Source: Flavihumibacter rivuli (GTDB lineage: Bacteria > Bacteroidota > Bacteroidia > Chitinophagales > Chitinophagaceae). Taken from it: a stretch of DNA of 64,000 bases. The stretch is from NCBI RefSeq assembly GCF_018595685.2, contig NZ_CP092334.1:3934001-3998000 (forward strand). Reading direction: 5' to 3'. The notes under the pieces were generated by a model. The model did not search any database. It saw only the letters and a list, made by a program, of their open reading frames with translations, and was not told where the DNA came from. Positions 34,819 to 43,183 of the stretch are shown piece after piece (position 1 is the stretch's first letter; the number at the start of each line of letters is the position of its first letter). The position numbers were made by a program, and so were the translations under genes.

Positions 34819-35853
34819 ATGAAAAACCGTATCATCCAATTCTGTCTCCTGGTAGCTGTGCTGGGTATATTCAGCGAATCAGCTGAAGCCCAGGCTAAGA
34901 GAACCACTCGCAAGAGGACCTCTACTACCAAGAAGACCACTACCAATAAGAATAACACCGGAAATGCAGCCGCATTGACCCAGGCTCCTGCTCAGGATAC
35001 CGTTCCTGCAGCGCCTGTAGCCGAAGCGGAACTGAACCTGGGTACCGTCCGTAAATCACTGCGTAACGACAATGCCATTGAGCGTAACCTGGTGAAGGAA
35101 AGGTTTCCCCTGACCTACGAGCATATCCGCGAGGATGATGCGGTGTATCGCCAGCGTGTATGGAGGGAGATCGATGTTCATGAGAAGATGAACCTGCCCT
35201 TCGTGTACAAGGCCGATGATGATAACGGTAACCAGCGTTTTGTGAATATCGTACTGGCTGCTATCAAGAGCGGTGAACTCACAGCTTTCAGCCCGATCGA
35301 TGATCGCTTCACTACGCCGATCACGATCAAGGAGATCACTGAGCAGCTGGTGGGTAAGCCCAAGACCATCCAGATCCCTGACTGGACCCGTGACCCGGAT
35401 GGATCACTGGGTTACACCAAGGACTCCATTGTTATCGATGAATTCAACCCCGATAACGTTGAGAAGTACTGGGTGAAGGAAGATGTGGTTTTCGATAAGG
35501 AGTCATCAAGGTTGTTTGTACGCATCCTGGGAATTGCCCCCCTGAAGACCATCAAGAATGCCGACGGTTCCTTCCGTGACGTGACGCCGCTGTTCTGGGT
35601 GTATTATCCTGATATGCGTCCCCTGCTGGCCCGCTACGAAGCCTATAATGGCAAGAACTACGGTGCCCGCATGAGCTGGGAAGAACTGTTCGAGAGCCGC
35701 ATGTTCGCTAGCCGTATCATCAAGTCTACGATCGATAACCCATATGACCAGTTAATCTCTGGTTTTGTGAAGGACCCGATCCTGCGCTTGCTGGAAGGCG
35801 AGAACATCAAGGAGAAGATCTTCAACTACGAACAAGACCTCTGGTCATACTAA
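34819..35853 (+). CDS. gldN: Gliding motility / type IX secretion ring protein GldN
   Basis: A 344-residue periplasmic protein (PorN in Porphyromonas) that joins GldK in the outer-membrane-associated ring. A signal peptide (NRIIQFCLLVAVLGIFSESAEAQA) is followed by a Lys/Thr/Arg-rich stretch of about 25 residues and an Ala/Pro-rich linker, then the conserved core with FVNIVLAAIKSGELTAFSPI, VPL-type loops and PLFWVYYPDMRPLLARYEAY. Last gene of the operon, closed by a strong bidirectional terminator 14 bp downstream. Confidence 0.95.
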   Translation: MKNRIIQFCLLVAVLGIFSESAEAQAKRTTRKRTSTTKKTTTNKNNTGNAAALTQAPAQDTVPAAPVAEAELNLGTVRKSLRNDNAIERNLVKERFPLTYEHIREDDAVYRQRVWREIDVHEKMNLPFVYKADDDNGNQRFVNIVLAAIKSGELTAFSPIDDRFTTPITIKEITEQLVGKPKTIQIPDWTRDPDGSLGYTKDSIVIDEFNPDNVEKYWVKEDVVFDKESSRLFVRILGIAPLKTIKNADGSFRDVTPLFWVYYPDMRPLLARYEAYNGKNYGARMSWEELFESRMFASRIIKSTIDNPYDQLISGFVKDPILRLLEGENIKEKIFNYEQDLWSY

Positions 35854-35867
35854 TTTCACTGCCTGTT

Positions 35868-35913
35868 GAAATAATAAAAAACGCCCCGCATGCGGGGCGC
35901 TTTTTATTATTTC
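35868..35913. terminator. Bidirectional terminator after gldN
   Basis: GAAATAATAAAAA and TTTTTATTATTTC flank a GC-rich CGCCCCGCATGCGGGGCG palindrome, giving a stem of more than 20 bp with A-runs on one side and T-runs on the other. It stops gldKLMN on the plus strand and could stop minus-strand transcripts. Confidence 0.92.
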
Positions 35914-36056
35914 AATTGATGGGTTTGGATGCTACAGTGAAAAGTGTGGAAATTCGGTTAAGGCATACCGTTACTGCTGTTGGCTCAACATTGTTACAAC
36001 GCTGAAAGTCAAAGAAAAAAGAGGTACAAAAATTGAAAAATACCTCAAAAAGGGTA

Positions 36057-36086
36057 TTGTCGTTTTCTAATTAATTGCTATTTTTA
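36057..36086 (+). promoter_or_regulatory. Candidate promoter in the gldN-uvrC gap
   Basis: TTG (36057-36059) and TATTTTTA (36079-36086) are 19 bp apart, the ideal spacing for the Bacteroidota promoter, with one mismatch in the -7 box. No gene lies downstream on the plus strand before the terminator at 36122. The 366-bp gap 35854-36219 otherwise holds two bidirectional terminators and two short inverted repeats that share bases (GAGGTA with TACCTC, AATACC with GGTATT, 36021-36058). Confidence 0.35.
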
Positions 36087-36121
36087 CCTCGGTTTTTCAT
36101 AGGATATTGGATTTTAAAAAC

Positions 36122-36156
36122 GGGGCTGGATATCTATCCTGGCCCCTTTTTATTTT
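36122..36156. terminator. Bidirectional terminator, probably for uvrC
   Basis: GGGGC-GGATA and TATCC-GCCCC pair with a small asymmetry, flanked by AAAAA on the left and TTTTTATTTT on the right. On the minus strand it lies 64 bases past the uvrC stop; on the plus strand it would end a short transcript from the promoter at 36057. Confidence 0.7.
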
Positions 36157-36219
36157 GATAAATACCTATGCCTGCCCTCTGTCACCAACATCCATTAGTG
36201 GCCTAATCCCTTTCCCCGC

Positions 36220-38037
36220 CTAGCTTTCCGCCTTGCTTTCATGAAAGTGATCCCAGACCAGGCTTGCCTTTGATAAGCCAATTACTTCGGCCAGTTGCTC
36301 CTTTGTTTTTTCTTTGATTGCCGATACGGATCGGAAGGTTTTTAGCAAGGTATCTGCCGTTGATTTCCCGATCCCCTTTATGTCTTCAAGCTCATTTTTA
36401 AATGTTCCCCTGCTTCTTTGTTTGCGGTGGAAGGTGATGCCGAAACGGTGTACTTCGTCCCTGATGCGGCGGATAAGTTTAAGGCTTTCGCTGTTGTAGG
36501 GAAGTTTCAGGCTCTCCGAATCGCCGGGAAAGAAGAGCTCTTCTTCATTTTTGGCCAATCCAACCACGGTCATTTCCTTGTTGAGGTCCAGCTCGCGGAT
36601 ACTCTCCATGGCGGCCCCTAATTGGCCCTTTCCGCCATCTATGATCACCAGTTGTGGAAGTGCTTCCTTCTCTTCCTTCAGACGCTTATAGCGCCTGTAT
36701 ACCACTTCCTTCATGGTGGCGAAATCGTTGATGCCTTCCACAGTCTTGACATTGAAGTGGCGATAGTCCTTCTTACTCGCAATACCATCCTTGAAGCAAA
36801 CCATGGCTGATACCGGAAAGCTGCCCTGGAAATTGGAATTATCAAAGCATTCAATATGGACCGGTAGTTCGGGTAAATGGAGGTCCTCCTGTAATTGGTA
36901 CAAGACCTTCTTCTTCTCAAAATCCGATTTGCCTTCAAGGTGGAGGATCTTTTTACGCCTTATCTCCTCCTGGAAATAATTGACGTTCTTGAGGGACAGG
37001 TCAAGCAGTTTCCTTTTATCGCCGCTGATGGGCACGGTAACTGTAATGCCCTCGGCTTCGAAGGGGATGGAGAAAGGAACGATCACTTCCGAAGCCAGGC
37101 TGTTAAAGGTTGCCCTCAGGCTGCCGATGGCAAATGCCAGTACTTCATCTTCTTCCTCATCAAGATGGGTTTCCAGTTGGATGGTATGGGTCTGTACAAT
37201 GGTGCCATGCTGGACCATGAGGTAGTTCACATAGGCAATATCGCCGTCCTTCAGGATGGAGAAAACATCGAGGTTGCCCAGGTGCCGGCTAACGATCACC
37301 GATTTGGCCTGGTATCGTTCCAGGTGTTCGATCTTCTTCCGCATCATCTCCGCTTTCTCGAACTGGAGTTCCTGGGCATATTGCTGCATTTCCGACCTGA
37401 ACTGCTGGATAACAGGTCCGAGGTTGCCTTTCATCAGGTTCTTCAGTTGCTGCAGGCCTTCTGTGTATTCCTGCTCCGTTTGCAAACCTTCACAAGGGCC
37501 TTTGCAATTGCCCAGGTGGTATTCCAGGCAAACCTTGAACTTGCCTTTTTGGATATTCGCCGGCGTTAGGTTAAGCTTGCAGGTCCTGAGTGGGATATTC
37601 TGTTTGATGAAGTCCAGCAACTCCCTCACTTTGCCAACAGAAGTGAAAGGCCCCAGGTATTCGGAACCATCGTTCAATTTCCGCCTGGAGAAAAACACCC
37701 TTGGAAAAGGTTCTTTCTTAATAACCAGGTAAGGATAGGTCTTATCGTCCTTCAGGTTGATATTGTACCTGGGCTGGAATTCCTTGATCAGTGCGTTCTC
37801 CAGCAGGAAGGCGTCCTGTTCCGAATCCACAATAGTGAATTCGATCCGCCTGATGCGTTGCACCAGTTCATGGGTCTTGTAGCTGGCATAGGTCTTGGAA
37901 AAATAGGAGCCTACCCGCTTGCGCAGGCTCTTGGCCTTGCCTACATAAATGAGTTCGTTACGGCTATCGAAATATTTATAGATCCCCGGTGAGAGGGGAA
38001 TGGTATGGCTGATTTGTTGAAACTCCTGTTGCGTCAT
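36220..38037 (-). CDS. uvrC: Excinuclease ABC subunit C
   Basis: UvrC makes both incisions around a lesion in nucleotide excision repair after UvrA/UvrB loading. The 605-residue protein has all domains: GIY-YIG nuclease at 16-50 (SPGIYKYF, ELIYVGKAKSLRKRVGSYF) for the 3' cut, a UVR helix hairpin near 205-240 (LQFEKAEMMRKKIEHLERYQ) for UvrB contact, the RNase H-like nuclease (ECFDNSNFQGSFPVSAMVCF and VIIDGGKGQL) for the 5' cut, and tandem helix-hairpin-helix motifs at the end (DIKGIGKSTADTLLKTF). It lies 24 bp after a lipoprotein gene on the same strand, so may share its promoter. Confidence 0.96.
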   Translation of the reverse strand: MTQQEFQQISHTIPLSPGIYKYFDSRNELIYVGKAKSLRKRVGSYFSKTYASYKTHELVQRIRRIEFTIVDSEQDAFLLENALIKEFQPRYNINLKDDKTYPYLVIKKEPFPRVFFSRRKLNDGSEYLGPFTSVGKVRELLDFIKQNIPLRTCKLNLTPANIQKGKFKVCLEYHLGNCKGPCEGLQTEQEYTEGLQQLKNLMKGNLGPVIQQFRSEMQQYAQELQFEKAEMMRKKIEHLERYQAKSVIVSRHLGNLDVFSILKDGDIAYVNYLMVQHGTIVQTHTIQLETHLDEEEDEVLAFAIGSLRATFNSLASEVIVPFSIPFEAEGITVTVPISGDKRKLLDLSLKNVNYFQEEIRRKKILHLEGKSDFEKKKVLYQLQEDLHLPELPVHIECFDNSNFQGSFPVSAMVCFKDGIASKKDYRHFNVKTVEGINDFATMKEVVYRRYKRLKEEKEALPQLVIIDGGKGQLGAAMESIRELDLNKEMTVVGLAKNEEELFFPGDSESLKLPYNSESLKLIRRIRDEVHRFGITFHRKQRSRGTFKNELEDIKGIGKSTADTLLKTFRSVSAIKEKTKEQLAEVIGLSKASLVWDHFHESKAES

Positions 38038-38061
38038 TGTCCTGCTCCTCGTTGGTTTAGC

Positions 38062-38652
38062 TTATTCAGTTGGGTCCCACACCACTTTCAGCTGGGACAT
38101 GGTGGGAGGGTTATCCTTTACCTGCCTGCTTTGGATCACCTGGTAATAATGGTCGGCCTTCCAAAAGAGCTTTTCGTTCACCAGGGTATCCCCCTTCTGG
38201 TAAACTTTTTCTATATAGACAGATTTCACCTGGTCGGTCATCACTGGATCCGGCTTCAGGATCACATCCACCCTTTTGATGGGCAGGCTGCTGTCCTTTG
38301 TATGGTAAGTGAAGGTGATGCTTGGAATGGATTGGTCGGCAAAACTGCTTTCCTGGTACTTGCCTTTCAGTGGTTCCATTGATATGTCCTCTTGCAGGAA
38401 GGGGGCCGCCTGTGCACGGAAATCCTCCAGGCTTAAGGCCACTGTGTCCTTACTATCGGGACCCGAATAGTACCTGGTCACCGGCAATTGCAGTGAGTCC
38501 ACTTTCTTGATCTGGCTGGAGATGTAATCATTGACCGGGAAAAAGGCCGCTGCGGCTTTTGATGCTTCCTCCTGGTTTTTACTTTCAGGTGATCCACAGG
38601 AGAAAAGCAAAAGGGTAACTAAACCGGTTACAGTGGGTCTTAGCATTGACAT
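38062..38652 (-). CDS. Putative lipoprotein of unknown function
   Basis: A 196-residue protein with a lipoprotein signal (VTGLVTLLLFSCGSPESK; lipidated Cys about residue 19), then an acidic linker and a single compact domain of about 150 residues without recognised motifs. An ATG at 38646 is an equally possible start, since a -7 box ends at 38657. It lies 24 bp upstream of uvrC and downstream of the sigma/anti-sigma genes, separated from them by a terminator, so it is probably not part of that regulon by transcription. The family is not recognised. Confidence 0.78.
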   Translation of the reverse strand: MSMLRPTVTGLVTLLLFSCGSPESKNQEEASKAAAAFFPVNDYISSQIKKVDSLQLPVTRYYSGPDSKDTVALSLEDFRAQAAPFLQEDISMEPLKGKYQESSFADQSIPSITFTYHTKDSSLPIKRVDVILKPDPVMTDQVKSVYIEKVYQKGDTLVNEKLFWKADHYYQVIQSRQVKDNPPTMSQLKVVWDPTE

Positions 38653-38656
38653 GCAG

Positions 38657-38681
38657 CAAATTTAACGGTTGTGCAAAAATA
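38657..38681 (-). promoter_or_regulatory. Two candidate -7 boxes of the lipoprotein-uvrC unit
   Basis: On the minus strand TATTTTTG (38674-38681) and TAAATTTG (38657-38664) both match TAnnTTTG. The first also forms the T-rich tail of the terminator at 38674-38701, so stop and start signals overlap. Confidence 0.4.
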
Positions 38682-38701
38682 AACCGCCATCAGAGGCGGT
38701 T
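38674..38701 (-). terminator. Terminator after the anti-sigma/barrel gene
   Basis: On the minus strand AACCGCC and GGCGGTT form a 7-bp stem around TCTGAT, followed by TATTTTTG. It begins 22 bases past the stop codon of the barrel gene. Confidence 0.7.
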
Positions 38702-38722
38702 CATGCAATGTTGTCGGGAGGA

Positions 38723-40144
38723 TCAGCGGATCGTTTTGCTGACGCCGATCTTCAAACCATATTCCATCAGGTTTTCCTTGATGGGGTATTGCTTCTTATA
38801 GCTGGAAAGGAGGTTGTAGCGGAATTGCGGACCGACCTGCCAGCGTACGCCATGCGTTTCATAAGAAACGAAAGCTTCTACTGCCGATGCCAGGTTCCAT
38901 CTTCTCAAGAGTGAGGGCTCATTGACATAATTGGTAAGGTCGGAACTCAGCATCTTCACATCGGTGTTCAGCAGATAGCTCGGCATCAGGGCGCCGGAAA
39001 GGTTTACCTGGAACTTGCTGTCGCCAAACAATTTCAGTTCTGCCCCGATAGGAATGGCAACCTGCAGGTATTGGTTCTGGATCTGCTCCAGGTCGGTTCC
39101 ACCCATATTGCGAATATTGGAAGTGGAGACCAGTGTATCGGTCCTGTAACCAAATTCATTGGTAAGGGCAACCGTGGTCTTTTCAGGATAGTATGAGTAG
39201 GCCTGAATGCTATAACGGGTAAGGTTGAGCTGTAAGCCGGTGCGGAAGGCAAGTGTCCTGCTGGCCTGGTAACGCACCCCACCACCCAGTTCAAAGCCAA
39301 TTGCCGGTTGATGGGAAACGAACTGGTTCACATCCATGTAGCGCACAGCCAGGGGATAGGTGCCGGTCTGTTGCTGACTGGGTTCTGCCAGTGTCCTGTA
39401 GCCGATATTGGGCGCAAAGTACATCTGGTAGCTCAGCTTATTCCTGGGCTTGCGCTGGGATAGTTTGATCACCTGGGCTGTTGCCCCCCAGGTCATCAGG
39501 TCCTTTTCTGCTTCGTCCTTTGAGATCTCTGGGGAAGAAGGTAGTTCACCAGGTTCAACCTGTTGGATAGTGCTGGGGTCATAATTGTCGTCTGTGAATA
39601 GGGGGATCACTTTTGCTCCTTCAGTTTGGTTGATTACAACCGGGTCATCCTGAACCAACTGGGGGGCTTGCATAACCGGTGGCTCTTGGTAGCTGCCGCC
39701 TATCAAGGCAAAAAGCTGGTTTTCGCCCGGGAATGGTTCATGGGCCTTGCCCAGGTCAAGTGGTGCCAATGCCATTGGTGCTTCCAGTTTTACTGGGGGA
39801 ACGAGCGAACTCGCCCTTAGTTTGGCAATGATATCATCCACTGTCAGGGAGTGATGGGAAGTCGCGTCAGAATGGTCGGGAAGCAGGGTGCCATTGTCTT
39901 TTTGGGCCTGGTCACCGCCAGCAGTCATAGATTTTGATAATTCCAGGGGCGAGCGGGTGTTCACCAGCAGCAGGGCGCCGGTGAGGAACAATAGCAGGAG
40001 TCCACCGATCGCTATTCTCCTTCTTCCGGTATGCAGATGACGATAGATCCGTGTCCATACACCGTCGGAAGGGTACATTTTATGGTTATCGGTGGTCTCT
40101 CTTAGAAATTGTTCAAATTCGTCCTCAAAAAAATGTTGCTCCAT
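38723..40144 (-). CDS. Predicted dual-membrane-spanning anti-sigma factor with C-terminal beta-barrel
   Basis: A 473-residue protein with unusual topology. Residues 1-43 are a charged cytoplasmic segment with the motif MYPSDGVWTRIYRHLH; 44-62 are one transmembrane helix (IAIGGLLLLFLTGALLLVN) with no signal cleavage site; about 65-245 form a long Pro/Ser/Glu-rich periplasmic linker; from about 250 to the end is an outer-membrane beta-barrel of PorT/OmpW-like pattern (SYQMYFAPNIGYRTLAEP; RTGLQLNLTRYSIQAYSYY). It lies 54 bp after an ECF sigma-factor gene. The same design is known from Bacteroides (Dma1 with sigma Das1, from memory). It should hold the sigma factor at the inner membrane and report on the outer membrane. 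The assignment rests on topology and context. Confidence 0.78.
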   Translation of the reverse strand: MEQHFFEDEFEQFLRETTDNHKMYPSDGVWTRIYRHLHTGRRRIAIGGLLLLFLTGALLLVNTRSPLELSKSMTAGGDQAQKDNGTLLPDHSDATSHHSLTVDDIIAKLRASSLVPPVKLEAPMALAPLDLGKAHEPFPGENQLFALIGGSYQEPPVMQAPQLVQDDPVVINQTEGAKVIPLFTDDNYDPSTIQQVEPGELPSSPEISKDEAEKDLMTWGATAQVIKLSQRKPRNKLSYQMYFAPNIGYRTLAEPSQQQTGTYPLAVRYMDVNQFVSHQPAIGFELGGGVRYQASRTLAFRTGLQLNLTRYSIQAYSYYPEKTTVALTNEFGYRTDTLVSTSNIRNMGGTDLEQIQNQYLQVAIPIGAELKLFGDSKFQVNLSGALMPSYLLNTDVKMLSSDLTNYVNEPSLLRRWNLASAVEAFVSYETHGVRWQVGPQFRYNLLSSYKKQYPIKENLMEYGLKIGVSKTIR

Positions 40145-40198
40145 TATCGTCCTGGTTAGGGGTACGTTTGGTCAGCCCTTCTACTCTATAGAGTCCTA

Positions 40199-40777
40199 TC
40201 ACCTTCCAAACGCTGCTAAAAGCCCAACTTTATCTTTTTGTTTTGGCAATATTTTTTTCTTGATCAGTATCTCTTCCAGCATCTGCCTGGCCCGGGTATA
40301 TTGTGACCGGGAAGTGCTTTCCTCAATTTCCAGCATGGCGGCGATCTCCTTATGGGAATAGCCTTCCAGGGCATAAAGGTTGAGCACGGTCCGGTAACCA
40401 ATGGGTAGCATCCTGATACATTCCACCACCTGCTTGGCTTGCACAATGGATGGAATGGATTCCTCCCTTACCTGGATGCCGGCTGCATGGATAAGGTCAA
40501 CGCTTTCATTGAATCGCTTGTTCCGCTTGAGGTGGTTGATACAGGTATGCACCATGATCCTCCTGATCCATCCCTCAAATGCCCCCTGGCTGCGAAAGGT
40601 ATGGATCTGGGAAAACACCTTGATGAAACCTTCCTGCAACATGTCCTCCGCGTCTTCACGGTTATGTGCAAATCGGTAACATACCGACAACATCTTCGGA
40701 CTATACCTTTCGTACAGCACCTTTTGTGCGGTCGGATCGTTTTGTAAACAGCCTTGAAGCAGGGCTTCTTCGGTCAT
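40199..40777 (-). CDS. ECF-type RNA polymerase sigma factor
   Basis: A 192-residue group 4 sigma-70 factor. Region 2 lies at about 22-90 with YRFAHNREDAEDMLQEGFIK and RSQGAFEGWIRRIMVHTCIN (core binding and -10 recognition). Region 4 lies at about 120-175 with MLPIGYRTVLNLYALEGYSH and IAAMLEIEESTSRSQYTRAR (-35 recognition). It directs RNA polymerase to a stress or envelope regulon, controlled by the anti-sigma gene 54 bp downstream. A 7-bp inverted repeat lies 64-81 bp upstream of the start. Confidence 0.93.
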   Translation of the reverse strand: MTEEALLQGCLQNDPTAQKVLYERYSPKMLSVCYRFAHNREDAEDMLQEGFIKVFSQIHTFRSQGAFEGWIRRIMVHTCINHLKRNKRFNESVDLIHAAGIQVREESIPSIVQAKQVVECIRMLPIGYRTVLNLYALEGYSHKEIAAMLEIEESTSRSQYTRARQMLEEILIKKKILPKQKDKVGLLAAFGR

Positions 40778-40840
40778 AATGGGATTTGTATACCGTAATT
40801 TAAGTTATTTTCTTCAGGATAAAATTTATGTTCCGGATTT

Positions 40841-40858
40841 ATTGGGTTTCTACCCAAT
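40841..40858. repeat. Inverted repeat upstream of the ECF sigma gene
   Basis: ATTGGGT and ACCCAAT form a perfect 7-bp pair with a four-base spacer, in the 137-bp gap between the sigma gene and the haem receptor gene. It could be an operator or a leader hairpin; no T-run follows. Confidence 0.4.
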
Positions 40859-40866
40859 TTCCTTAG

Positions 40867-40896
40867 GCAAAAAGACCTGCCTTTTTGCGGCAGGTC
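40867..40896 (-). terminator. Terminator after the haem-type TonB receptor gene
   Basis: On the minus strand GACCTGCC and GGCAGGTC form an 8-bp stem around GCAAAAA, followed by TTTTTGCC. It lies 19 bases past the receptor stop codon. Confidence 0.88.
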
Positions 40897-40914
40897 CCTG
40901 TTGTCAGCGATATT

Positions 40915-43122
40915 TTACAACTGTGCACGAAGGGCGATGATGAGGTTGCTGCCCGGCGCTACCATTCCGGAAGAGTAAGCCCTGTACCGTTGATCGGTCA
41001 TGTTCTCCCAGGCTGCGGTCAACTGCGCATGACGGTTCAACTTATAGGATACCCTTGTATTGAAGGTATACCATGATGGTGCATAGGGCTTGCCATTGGC
41101 ATCCTTGGCATAGATATCGGTCTTGGCCTGTTCACTGGGGGCAAGGTTCTCATTGCTCACCTCTGCGTTGTATACCGCAGAGAACTCGGCATCCCATTTG
41201 CCTTTTACCCAACGCAGGAAAGAAGAACCGTAAAAGGGAGGGGCATGGCGCAGTGGCACCTGCTCATCTTTCAGGTCATCTGTTTCCTTCCCGGTGATCC
41301 AGTTGGCAAGGGTCCTGAACCGCAGGGCAGGGGTGAAATAATACTCGAGGCTTGCCTGCATTCCCCAAACGGTTGCTTTTGCCGCATTCTGCAGCGACTC
41401 CACCCTGCTTAGGTTGCCATCAAAAAATATCGAGTCCTCCCCATTGAAACTGCCAGGCCTTCTTACTATGGCGTTATCAAGTATGGTGTGGAAGCCGTTG
41501 AGTTCAAACCGCACCTTTCCTTTTACTTCCCTCACCAATCCCAATTCGAAATTCCAGGCATATTCTGATTGCAGGTTGGGATTGGGTACGGTAATGATGC
41601 CGGGAGCATTCTCAAAGAGTTTGCCGATATCATCGATATTCGGCATGCGATAGCCGGTGGAAATATTGCCATTGATATTCCAGCCTTCTGCCGGCCTGTA
41701 AACCAAGCCGAAACTGCCGGTGAGGGCGCCTTCATTGATGTTGGCTGCATCGTAGGGGAAGGGGACAAAGGTCTTGTCGAAGCTTGCCTTCAGCTGGTTA
41801 TAGCTGTACCGGAGACCGGTATTCAGGCTTAGTTTTTCATGCAGGTTGACTTTGTAACTGCCATACAAGGCGGCCGAACGCCAGGTGCTGCCATCGGGGT
41901 ACCTGCTGGCTGCCGGTGCCTGATCTCCTGTCCTGATATCAGTGACCGATCCTGTTGAGCCAACTTTATTGTACACGTATTCCAGTCCATAGTAAAGGAC
42001 GCCTTTGCCGGCCTTCTTGTTGGCATCCCAATTGATATTGATAGCATCCACCTTTTCTTCCTGGCGGTTGCGCGCTGTCCGGTTGCGGGTGCGGTCAATG
42101 CGGCTCTCTTCGTAATCCTGGTAGCCCACCAGTAATTTGGATTCATCGTAGAGGCCATTCTTTTTCTGGTGGATGACCTGCAAGGAATGCATGCGCCAGA
42201 GCATGGGGCCATAGTTCCATTCCGCAAAACGCAGGGCGCCATTGCGGTATTGGATCAGGCGGTCGTAACGGGGAGTGGTGCCTGTACCACCATAGATGAA
42301 TGAATATTGAAGGCTGAGTTGATCACTGGGACGAAAGGCCACCTTCTGGAGGAAATTCGTTTGATCATAACCGGTATATCGCTGGATCCTGGGGTCATTG
42401 TTTTTCACAATGACATCCTGGTCATTGATACGTTCTACATATTCAGGCCTCAGGTAATTATCCTGCCCGCCGTGTTTGCCCATTCGCTGGTCTCCAAAGG
42501 CGGAATAAGTGAAAGAGCTGACAAGAGACCATTTCCTGCTGCCCAGGGTAAGGTCGGCATGGTAGGTTTGTTCCTTGTTGGCTGTTGAATACCGGGCAAA
42601 GGCCGAACCCCTGGTGAGCCATTTATCCGATTTCGAGAACCTCGGGGAGAGGGTATGGAAATCCATTACACCACCAATGGCATCACTGCCATAGAGCAAT
42701 GAACCGGGACCGAAGATCACTTCTGCTGTTTCGGTACTCAGGGCATCGATGCTGATGACATTCTGCAGGTTGCCGCTACGGTAAATGGCATTGTTCATGC
42801 GGATGCCATCCACCACCAGCAACACCCGGTTGGTGGCAAAACCCCTAATCATGGGGCTTCCGCCCCCCAACTGGCTTTTCTGCACAAATACCGACCCGGT
42901 CTGGGCCAGCATATCTGCCGATGTTTGTGGGTTGTTGCGGACAATATCTGTTCTGGTGATCTTGCTGATCTTGTTGGGTACTTCGTTCAGGTTCTGTTCC
43001 CATTTATTGAAGGATACCACCACTTCTTCCAGTTCTTTGGGCAGTGTATCCCTTGATGATCCAGTTTGGGCAAAAATGGGCAAGGCCGCAAACTGACATA
43101 ATATGATCAGGTTACGTTTCAT
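40915..43122 (-). CDS. TonB-dependent receptor, haem/haemoglobin type
   Basis: A 735-residue outer-membrane receptor. Residues 1-18 are the signal peptide (ending PIFAQ). The plug has EVPNKISKITRTDIVRNNPQ, then QLGGGSPMIRGFATNRVLLV and DGIRMNNAIYRSGNLQNV, a run typical of haem and haemoglobin receptors (HmuR/HemR group). The barrel carries STGYRMPNIDDIGKLFE and ends LIIALRAQL. A haem-binding-domain protein encoded just upstream supports haem as ligand. Last gene of a probable minus-strand unit running from gpmI. Binding of a particular haem source is not shown. Confidence 0.9.
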   Translation of the reverse strand: MKRNLIILCQFAALPIFAQTGSSRDTLPKELEEVVVSFNKWEQNLNEVPNKISKITRTDIVRNNPQTSADMLAQTGSVFVQKSQLGGGSPMIRGFATNRVLLVVDGIRMNNAIYRSGNLQNVISIDALSTETAEVIFGPGSLLYGSDAIGGVMDFHTLSPRFSKSDKWLTRGSAFARYSTANKEQTYHADLTLGSRKWSLVSSFTYSAFGDQRMGKHGGQDNYLRPEYVERINDQDVIVKNNDPRIQRYTGYDQTNFLQKVAFRPSDQLSLQYSFIYGGTGTTPRYDRLIQYRNGALRFAEWNYGPMLWRMHSLQVIHQKKNGLYDESKLLVGYQDYEESRIDRTRNRTARNRQEEKVDAININWDANKKAGKGVLYYGLEYVYNKVGSTGSVTDIRTGDQAPAASRYPDGSTWRSAALYGSYKVNLHEKLSLNTGLRYSYNQLKASFDKTFVPFPYDAANINEGALTGSFGLVYRPAEGWNINGNISTGYRMPNIDDIGKLFENAPGIITVPNPNLQSEYAWNFELGLVREVKGKVRFELNGFHTILDNAIVRRPGSFNGEDSIFFDGNLSRVESLQNAAKATVWGMQASLEYYFTPALRFRTLANWITGKETDDLKDEQVPLRHAPPFYGSSFLRWVKGKWDAEFSAVYNAEVSNENLAPSEQAKTDIYAKDANGKPYAPSWYTFNTRVSYKLNRHAQLTAAWENMTDQRYRAYSSGMVAPGSNLIIALRAQL

Positions 43123-43183
43123 GTGTAGATGATTGGTGTACGGGAAAGCCTTCCCCTCTGTATGGGGGAATCATTCAGGGTCT

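Noticed and set aside
36895..37569. 224-codon plus-strand frame opposite uvrC
   Set aside because: uvrC is complete with all domains; the frame has no recognisable content.
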